This document shows positions 57,346-64,000 of a stretch of DNA of 64,000 bases, piece after piece (the first letter of the stretch is position 1; each line of letters opens with the position of its first letter). This DNA is from Emydura subglobosa (taxonomy: Eukaryota; Chordata; Testudines; Chelidae): contig ML679968.1 of assembly GCA_007922225.1 (NCBI GenBank), positions 6,998,075 to 7,062,074 on the forward strand, written 5' to 3'. The notes beneath the pieces were generated by a model. It had not been told where the DNA came from and did no database searches. It worked only from the letters and a program-made list of their open reading frames with translations. The translations under genes and the position numbers were made by a program.

Positions 57346-58939
57346 TGTTGGTTGTATAAGGAAGACAGGATAAGACCTCTTTATTATCTTCATGGCTATC
57401 ATCTCATGTCTGAGTTAAATGTGTATATACCAAAGTTTGCTACCTGTTACTTGTAAGATGTGGATTCTGCCCTGGTATTTTGCTCAGCCAGATTTAAAAA
57501 TGTGAAGATCTGTATTTCTAGCTTCTAGTAGGCATTTTGATGCTTTTACATTTTAAATGGGGTTACAAACAGAGGTATGTGCTATACACTTGCTTTCCGT
57601 TACCATTATATAATCGATGCACAGCTCCCACTGCTGACTAAAGGACACTCGTGTATCCGATGAAAATTAAGGCATGATGATTTTTGTTTCTAAATGGAAA
57701 AAGATGAGCCCATATGGACTAATTCTCTCACACTGCATGCAAAAATCGCAGACTTGAATGATTTAGGAAAATACTCACATGTAATATGTGGAACGTAATA
57801 TATGTACATGTATATATTTATTTTGTAATTAAAGTAAATAGAACATATTCTTTAATGTATTTAATGCTACATCACCCACTTCCCTGCTCTATGTAGGGGG
57901 CTTCGGAGGGTGTGGTGGAGCTAGCTCTTCCATATTCACATTGGATCCTATTGGCCCCTTTGCATCCTTAGCAGGTGCAGTGTTCTCAAGTTTGCTTTAA
58001 TTTACTTCCAGAGTCATTCTGGTCCCAGGCAGTCCACGACTGGGCCACCTCTCTCCCTTCCCTCCCCCAGCCTTGCCCTATGTGGCCTCAGGTATGTTAA
58101 TATTCAACATAGCTGAGAATACCTGGCCTACTTTCTTCTCTGCAGTGCAATACATTTTGCCTTAAAACAAAGAGTAGCTCTAACTAGGGACCAGGTGAGA
58201 AACTCAAAGAGGCATGCAAAAGGGCCATGAAAATGGAGGTATTATTTCCATGACATCATTCCACTTCCCATCCAGAAGCCCCTCCCTGTGTGCTCCACAA
58301 GGGTCTGGGTTGATAGGATAAGGATGATAAGGATGTCTGTCTCTCCTAATTTTTCACATTTTCTACATTTTTCACATTAAGTACATTAATTCTGACCCTC
58401 TGAAAAGTTACCCTTTTGTCTCCCTCCTTGTTGTGAAGCCCCCAACATCCCTTTTCAAAGGGATGTTCTAAGGGAAGCTACAAGCTGGAGTGACCCTAGT
58501 AGTACTGGTCCAAGAACTGGATATGACTAAAATTAGCCAGGAGCGAACATCCACAGATCCAAGAATCCACTAGTGTTGGGGAGGGGGGAGAAGGGGTTTG
58601 TATCAAAGCTCCTGGTGCTTCCTAGGTGGTACAAACGCTGTATATTTCAGGGAATGATCCAGTGGAAAAATTGGTCAGGAGAGCATGAGAATTTCTAGTC
58701 CCCTACATGGGAACAGCACGTGTAAGATGTAGTAAGCTGGAAGTTTTACTACAAGCCAATATCTATTACTATATGGCCTTTCTCCTTGTGTCACATGCAG
58801 AATATGTAGTTCAAGATTTGCATGCTAGATATTTGATATCTTGTCCAAATGTACTCATACATACAAATGAAGTTCTCTGAAGTCTACAAATGATGGAAGT
58901 TACAAATAGATAACTGACATAGAAATCGGCATATTTCAG
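57346..58939. other. AT-rich stretch, nothing recognised
   Basis: No gene or repeat family is supported. Open frames are short. Confidence 0.4.
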
Positions 58940-59037
58940 ACATTATTTACTATTATTTGTATTACCAGAGCACCTTGGAGCCCTAGTAATGGATCAGGAC
59001 CTCATTGTGCTAGGTGCTGTACAGTCAGAATTGATGT
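58940..59037 (-). repeat. MIR-like SINE 3' segment
   Basis: CTATTATTTGTATTACCAGA, GGAGCCCTAGTAATGGATCA and CCTCATTGTGCTAGGTGCTG are the reverse orientation of the tail seen at 33235. Confidence 0.65.
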
Positions 59038-59360
59038 AAACTTTCACAAAGGCTTAACATTGGCACCAGTGATGCTAATGTTAACAGTGCTGATTCATAT
59101 TACAAAATACTTCATATTACAAAATATTTTTACAAATTGCTAAAGTTCTTATATTTTTGCATTATGATTCTTAGATATATAGAGATTGATTTTACACAGT
59201 TCTTCTCCTGTTCCAAAATTCCATCTTCACATCAAATCCATTAACATTATCCTACATTAGGTTTCCAATCTTAACCCCACTTCCTTCAAAGCCTCATCAT
59301 GGCCACCATCTTCCCAGATGAACTGTACAAGAAGGAACAATTTTCAGAGCCAGCTAGTGA
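59038..59360. other. Spacer, nothing recognised
   Basis: AT-rich sequence with no supported feature. Confidence 0.4.
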
Positions 59361-60573
59361 TAGAATCATAGAATCATAGAATCTTAGAGTTGGAAGGGAC
59401 CTCAGGAGGTCATCTAGTCCAACCCCGTGCTCAAAGCAGGACTAACCTCAGCTATATCATCCCAGCCAGGGCTTTGTCAAGCCTCAGCTTAAAAACCTCT
59501 AAAGATGGAGATTCCATCACCTCCCTAGGTAACCCATTCCACTGCTTCACCACCCTCCTAGTGAAAAACTTTTTCCTAATGTCCAACCTAGACCTCCCCA
59601 ACTGCAACTTGAGACCATTACTCATTGTTCTGTCATCTGCCACCACCGAGAACAGCCTAGCCCCATCCTCCCTGGAACCCCCTTTCAGGTAGTTAAAGGC
59701 TGCTATCAAATCCCCCCTCATTCTTCTCTTTTGCAGACTAAACAAGCCCAGTTTCCTTAGCCTCTCCTCATAAGTCCTGTGCTCCAGCCCCCTAATCATT
59801 TTTGTTGCCCTCCGCTGTATTCTCTCCAACTTCTCTACATCCTTTTTGTAGTGGGGGGCCCAAAACTGGACACAATACTCTAAATGTGGCCTTACCAATG
59901 CCGAATAGAGAGGAATAATCACTTCCCGCGACCTGCTGGCAATGCTCCTTCTAATGCAGCCCAATATGCTATTAGCCTTCTTGACAACCAGGGCACACTG
60001 CTGACTCATATCCAGCTTTTTATCCACTGTTACCCCCAGGTCCTTTTCTGCAGAACTGCTGCCTAGCTCGTCAGTCCCCAGTCTATAGCTGTGCATGGGA
60101 TTCTTCCTTCCTAAGTGGAGGACTCTGCACTTTTCTTTGTTGAACCTCATTAGATTTCTTTTGGCCCAATCCTCCAGTTTGTTTAGGTCCTTCTGTATCC
60201 TATCCCTACCTTCCAGGGTATCTACCACTCCCCCTAGCTTAGTGTCATCCACAAACTTGCTGAGGGTGCAATCTACTCCATCCTCCAGATCATTAATAAA
60301 GGTGTTGAACAAAACCGGCCCCAGGACCGACCCCTGGGGAACTCCGCTTGTGACCGGTTGCCAGCTAGACATGGAGCCATTGATCACTACTCGTTGAGCC
60401 CTATGCTCTAGCCAGTTCTCTATCCATTTTATAGTCCATTCATCCAACCCATACTTCTTTAACTTGCTGATAAGATACTGTGAGAGACAGTATCAAAAGC
60501 TTTGCTAAAGTCAAGGTATATCACATCCACCGCCTGCCCTACATCCACAGAGCCAGTCACCTCATCATAGAAG
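59361..60573 (-). mobile_element. CR1 LINE, 5'-truncated, well preserved
   Basis: The 3' end, read on the plus strand, is GATAGAATCATAGAATCATA followed by GAGTTGGAAGGGACCTCAGG. Sequence then runs without interruption to about 60573, where it leaves the CR1 consensus. The coding part is almost fully open, so this is the youngest-looking element in the window. No clear target duplication is seen, which is usual for CR1. Confidence 0.9.
59452..60573 (-). pseudogene. CR1 reverse transcriptase C-terminal part, one frameshift
   Basis: The first block (60573 to about 60473) reads [19 protein letters not shown], which is RT motif A with both acidic positions kept. A single missing T near 60473 shifts the frame. 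From there 331 codons are open to 59452. Motif B reads [14 protein letters not shown] (residues 35-48 of this stretch) and the catalytic box is F-V-D-D (residues 65-68), where CR1 normally has F-A-D-D. Conserved blocks [45 protein letters not shown] and [16 protein letters not shown] follow, and the protein ends [10 protein letters not shown] as CR1 proteins do. The endonuclease and N-terminal part are absent by 5' truncation. Confidence 0.9.
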
Positions 60574-60890
60574 AATGATGTTCTTCAATCATTCGGACAG
60601 CCTCACCATTGAATATGAAGCACTCTGTACTTTTAGGGAAGGCCTTTCTCAGCCCTTTCAGCCCTACACAGCCCAAGGAGACAGGCTGGGGGCAGAAATT
60701 AAGCCCAAGTCTTCTGCATAGCAATAAGAAGCACTATGCTTAGGCCAATGTATCTGTCCTGCTTTGCAGTTTTAAACTTCCCATACTTGTAGTTGATGAG
60801 CCATATTCTATTCTCATCGGCAGCTGTGCATATCCCATGATGTCAATAAGGAGCCTGTGAGAAGAGATTCATTTCATTTTTATGGTCATT
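60574..60890. other. Spacer, nothing recognised
   Basis: No supported feature. Confidence 0.4.
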
Positions 60891-60976
60891 CATATATATG
60901 TACAGTATTAGCAAATATTTAACATTATGACATGTATGGTAATGTTAAATATTTGCTAATGCTGTACATACATATG
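60891..60976. repeat. Near-perfect palindrome, 37-bp arms, 12-nt loop
   Basis: The left arm (60891-60927, core TTAGCAAATATTTAACATTA) and right arm (60940-60976) pair at 35 of 37 positions around the loop TGACATGTATGG. The size and structure match a short palindromic MITE of the mariner kind. The transcript would form a long hairpin comparable to a precursor microRNA. Flanking TA dinucleotides are present close by but cannot be set as a target site with confidence. Confidence 0.9.
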
Positions 60977-62922
60977 GTACTTTAATACTGTGCTACCATT
61001 AGTTATGTTTAAAGATGGGTCTTACTTTAAATAGACAAGTTCAGGGTCAAGGAAATTAAATAATTCTGGTTACAAATGAGGGCATTTTAAGGCACAGTGC
61101 TGTTTCCATTTAAACCCATGGGAGTTTTTGCCATTGACTTCAACAGGAACAGGATAGGCCCCATGAACAAAGTAAAATCCAACTACCAGAAAAAATGAAT
61201 ATTCATGACACAACAGGGATGAATTTACGTCTTTATGTATGCCTGATTGTATTACAGACCCTTTGCTAAACAGTGTAATGAGTAATATGTAGAGGTGGGG
61301 TGACGAAAGAGAAACTAGCTTAAGTTTAAATCTCTCCTCGAACAAAAGTGATTCCCAAATTCTCCATAGTCCTTAGGTTTTAATCTAGTATTCCCTGTAT
61401 CCTCCTTTTAGCTGTCAGTGCTACTCAATGAGACAGGAGCATGAAAAGGAGAGATTTTCAGATTTGAATACAATTGTGGTTTTTTTTATATATATATATA
61501 AAGAAGGAGAACCCTATGCATGTGAAGTTGGGGATTGCTTCGAATAATGTCTACAAAGGGGACCACCTGGTGCATTAGCCTGGCGTATTCCATGATGCAG
61601 GTCTCTTGTCACTCATTTTTGAATGTTTGCTTTAATTTATATATTTGAAACAACAATTAAGGAAGATAATAAGGGAATTCCCATGTGCCTCTTTAGCCAT
61701 CTTCCTAGAATGTCTCCCCAAATGTGTCTGCTAGTTTAACCCATACAGTTACTGAACCTTCCAAAGAAATAAGACTTTTTAGTTTGAAGCCAAAATTATC
61801 GCTACCTTTGCATTATGTCATGGCAAATTTGTGATTGGCAGTATGTTCACAGGCTGCAGTTACTTAAAATTCCCCTGTGCAATTTGTTCTGTATAAATGT
61901 GCTTTGTTTTAATACTGAAGAGGAGTAATATTAAGGAGATACATGTAATTCCATTATTTTTTTGCTTGTGATGTTCTACACCAAATACAGTATTCAAGTT
62001 AAAGTGTTAATTTTGAGTCTCTGCAAATGCCAGCGGTTTCATTTAAATTGAATTATAATCAAACATACTCCGCTTAAGGACACAAAGGAGGCATTTTTAG
62101 ATTTATGAAGGATCCAATTTTAAATTACGTGGGTCATTTTAAATAGAATTCCTGATTTTAAAGTTATTATACTTAGATCAGATAAGACCCTTATAACAGG
62201 ATTAGCTCGTCAGTCCATGCAAAGACTTTTTTTTTTTTTTTTTTAATTTGGGCTGTAAATCTTTAATTCTGCCGTCGATAAATTACATTTCTTTAACTCT
62301 GGCAGAGAGGCAGGACTGAAAAAAGCACAACCAAGATATGAGGAAAGTTCAGAGTCTATATATATATATGCCAAAAATGAAACTGAAATCAGGTATGGAT
62401 ATTTGGAATGCTACCTTTATATTTATACATTAATCTGTAAAATAGAACTGGATGGAAAAATCACTAAAATGTGTTTGAAAAATTTTGATCACTGTATAAG
62501 CTGAAAATTCAAAATGTTTAGACCTGATCTAATATAAAACATGTTTCAACTTCCTCTCCATATACCACTGAAAGCACAAAAGATTCAAACTAACAAGAAT
62601 GCAGCCAATATTTTTAAAAATTTTGCCTATTATGTGTTCGGTGTTTATCTACTCAGATCCTATTAAATGATAGACACTTTTCTCATAAGAGGCCCAATAC
62701 TGGCACAACTATCTCTTTAAGTAAAAACACTGAAAAATAATAATTAATTTATGTATTATTTATGTAATAGCTGAAGGGGTTAAAAGTTATATCAAGTAAA
62801 AAATTCCTCATATTTATGTTCAGCACTACACTGCCTAATAAGCATACAAAGAATTCGGCTCATAACTAGGGCCTGATCATATTCTTGTCGAAGTGGATGG
62901 CAAGACATCTATTGTCGTTAAT
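60977..62922. other. AT-rich stretch, mostly unremarkable
   Basis: A fragment at 61085-61165 (GGGAGTTTTTGCCATTGACT, then GAACAGGATAGG) belongs to the old CCATTGACTTCAATGG repeat group. TATATA runs occur at 61485-61500 and 62357-62370, and a T tract of about 18 at 62228-62245. No gene is supported. Confidence 0.4.
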
Positions 62923-62924
62923 TA

Positions 62925-63224
62925 GGGTTGCCACCTTTCTAAATGCTGGTAACTGGATACCCCAGGCCCCGCCCATGCCCCTTCTCTTTCCCCCCAAGGT
63001 CCACCCCAGCCCTGCCTCTTTCCCCCAAAGCCTCCTGGCTCCTGTCACTCATTCCTTCCCTTCCACCCTCTTTACTGGATTGTCTCAAGTATCCTGCCTG
63101 CAGGGGCTAGCACGGGTTAATGACCCAGTGCCTCTGACTGCCCCACAGTAATCAGACTTTTGGTTCTAGCGCCATTTAGGCTGGCCAGACACCAGACACC
63201 TGAAAACCAGACACCTGGCCATCC
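62925..63224. mobile_element. Mariner-like GC-rich non-autonomous element, copy A
   Basis: The ends are GGGTTGCCACCTTTCTAAAT and ACCAGACACCTGGCCATCC, flanked by TA (62923-62924 and 63225-63226). The interior is rich in CCCCGCCC-type words and includes GACCCAGTGCCTCTGACTGC and CCCCACAGTAAT. It is a frequent turtle-type element. Confidence 0.65.
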
Positions 63225-63860
63225 TAAGTGGCACCTGAAGGACACAGAAGCCAAAAACCAGACTGCCCGGGTAAAACCTGGATGAGTAGCAACCATACCC
63301 TATTCCCTTCTCTTCCCCCTGCCGCATCCCTCTATCCCCTTCCTCTCCACTCTCTTCCCGGCCCCATCCCACTCCCCCATCACCCTCCCTCTTTCCCCTT
63401 TCCCCCATTCTCTTCCCTTCCCCCTGTCCTATCCCATTCCCCTTCGTTCCCCACTGCCTCTTCCCCACACCTCATGGTCACTCACCGTCATACAGATACA
63501 GGACCCACCACACAGAGGGGAGGATGACTATGGGCACTAGGACCCAGGAGGCAGCATCCTGGAGCTGCCCTCCTCTGCTGGGGAGAGTGGCCAAGCCAGC
63601 CAGTGCACAGTGGGAAGTACAGAGGCCCTCCCTCCCCGCCCCACACACACATAGGATGAGCAGTGCAAGCCCTGCTCTGTGGTTGCAGAAATTGGGGGTG
63701 GGGGGGACAGTGGGAGCAATGCCCCCCCAAACTACACCCATGGCTGGCACCGGTTGATGACCCAGCACCTCCCCACTCCCCACAGTATTGACTAGATACT
63801 TCTAGGTTCTCTTTTCAACTTGACTTTCTGGTCAAAAACCGGACACCTGGCAAAATGGGA
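63225..63860. mobile_element. Second, partly rearranged copy of the same element family
   Basis: The right part (63737-63855) repeats the copy-A order, GACCCAGCACCTCCCCACTC, CCCCACAGTATTG, then GGTCAAAAACCGGACACCTG. The left part includes another terminus-like sequence (AAACCTGGATGAGTAGCAAC, near 63270-63295). At least two insertions appear overlapped, and individual edges are unclear. Confidence 0.5.
63296..63475 (+). repeat. Polypyrimidine tract, about 180 bp
   Basis: The plus strand is almost only C and T (TTCCCTTCTCTTCCCCCTGC, CTCCCTCTTTCCCCTTTCCC). It lies within the element copy above and probably arose by expansion of its C-rich interior. Open frames here on both strands are compositional. 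Confidence 0.85.
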
Positions 63861-64000
63861 GTGAGATCAGGCACAAGATTTTCAAGTGTCATAGCAACTT
63901 AGTAATAACAGTCTATATTTTACTGGTGACCATTTATTTCTGTAATAGCACTAGCAACCAGTAGCTCAATTAATCTTTTACTCCGTTCTTAAATCTAGCT
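63861..64000. other. AT-rich end of window, nothing recognised
   Basis: No supported feature. Confidence 0.4.

Noticed and set aside
59884..60397. Plus-strand frames opposite the CR1 reverse transcriptase
   Set aside because: They are antisense shadows of the CR1 coding strand.
63228..63783. Several Pro/Gly-rich frames on both strands near the window end
   Set aside because: They come from the polypyrimidine tract and GC-rich transposon core.
1..64000. Prokaryotic-type systems, CRISPR arrays, tRNA or rRNA genes
   Set aside because: No regularly spaced direct repeats, operon-like frames or tRNA-like folds are seen. All features fit a vertebrate intergenic or intronic region.

Overview
This is vertebrate nuclear DNA with no complete host protein-coding gene. 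The repeat content points to a non-avian sauropsid, most likely a turtle, with a crocodilian as the alternative. The evidence is several CR1-clade LINE copies ending in ATTCTATG-type 3' repeats, RTE-clade LINE remnants, Penelope-like elements with hammerhead-like cores, MIR-like tRNA SINEs, a Ty3/Gypsy element, and many short hAT, Harbinger-like and mariner-like elements. The identification rests on recognising these families by eye; no database search was run. There are no bacterial-type genes, tRNAs, rRNAs or CRISPR arrays.

Layout. 1-3.6 kb: a GC-rich, gag-like retroelement relic on the minus strand abuts a CR1/L3-like LINE on the plus strand. That LINE is split by a minus-strand Penelope-like element with an exact 11-bp target duplication. 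4-14.3 kb: a MIR, two Harbinger-like elements, a 1-kb hAT-like element with a GC-rich core containing internal repeats, a second Penelope 3' tail and an old mariner-like element. 15.1-18.4 kb: a long decayed RTE-clade LINE with endonuclease and reverse transcriptase remains, split by an LTR-like insertion. 19.7-36.7 kb: mostly unremarkable AT-rich DNA with a hAT element, a Harbinger-like element, a second RTE fragment and CR1/LINE 3' ends. 36.7-51.1 kb: AT-rich and poor in recognisable repeats. It holds a well-formed candidate splice acceptor/donor pair on the minus strand near 47.5 kb, next to a CAG/GAG tract, and may be part of a host gene's 5' region or a regulatory domain.

51.2-56.2 kb is the most layered region. 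A minus-strand Ty3/Gypsy element (LTR, gag, protease remnant and integrase; reverse transcriptase and RNase H missing) has been entered by a plus-strand CR1, which was itself entered by a hAT element and a second GC-rich segment. A Harbinger-like element sits in one LTR and a mariner-like element in gag. 59.4-60.6 kb is the best-preserved element, a 5'-truncated CR1 with 331 open codons. A near-perfect 37-bp-arm palindrome lies at 60.9 kb. The window ends with two or more GC-rich mariner-like copies and a long polypyrimidine tract.

Nothing here is a convincing undescribed functional system. The points worth following are the nested transposon stratigraphy, hairpins conserved between copies, the hammerhead-like cores, the 60.9-kb hairpin and the candidate exon.
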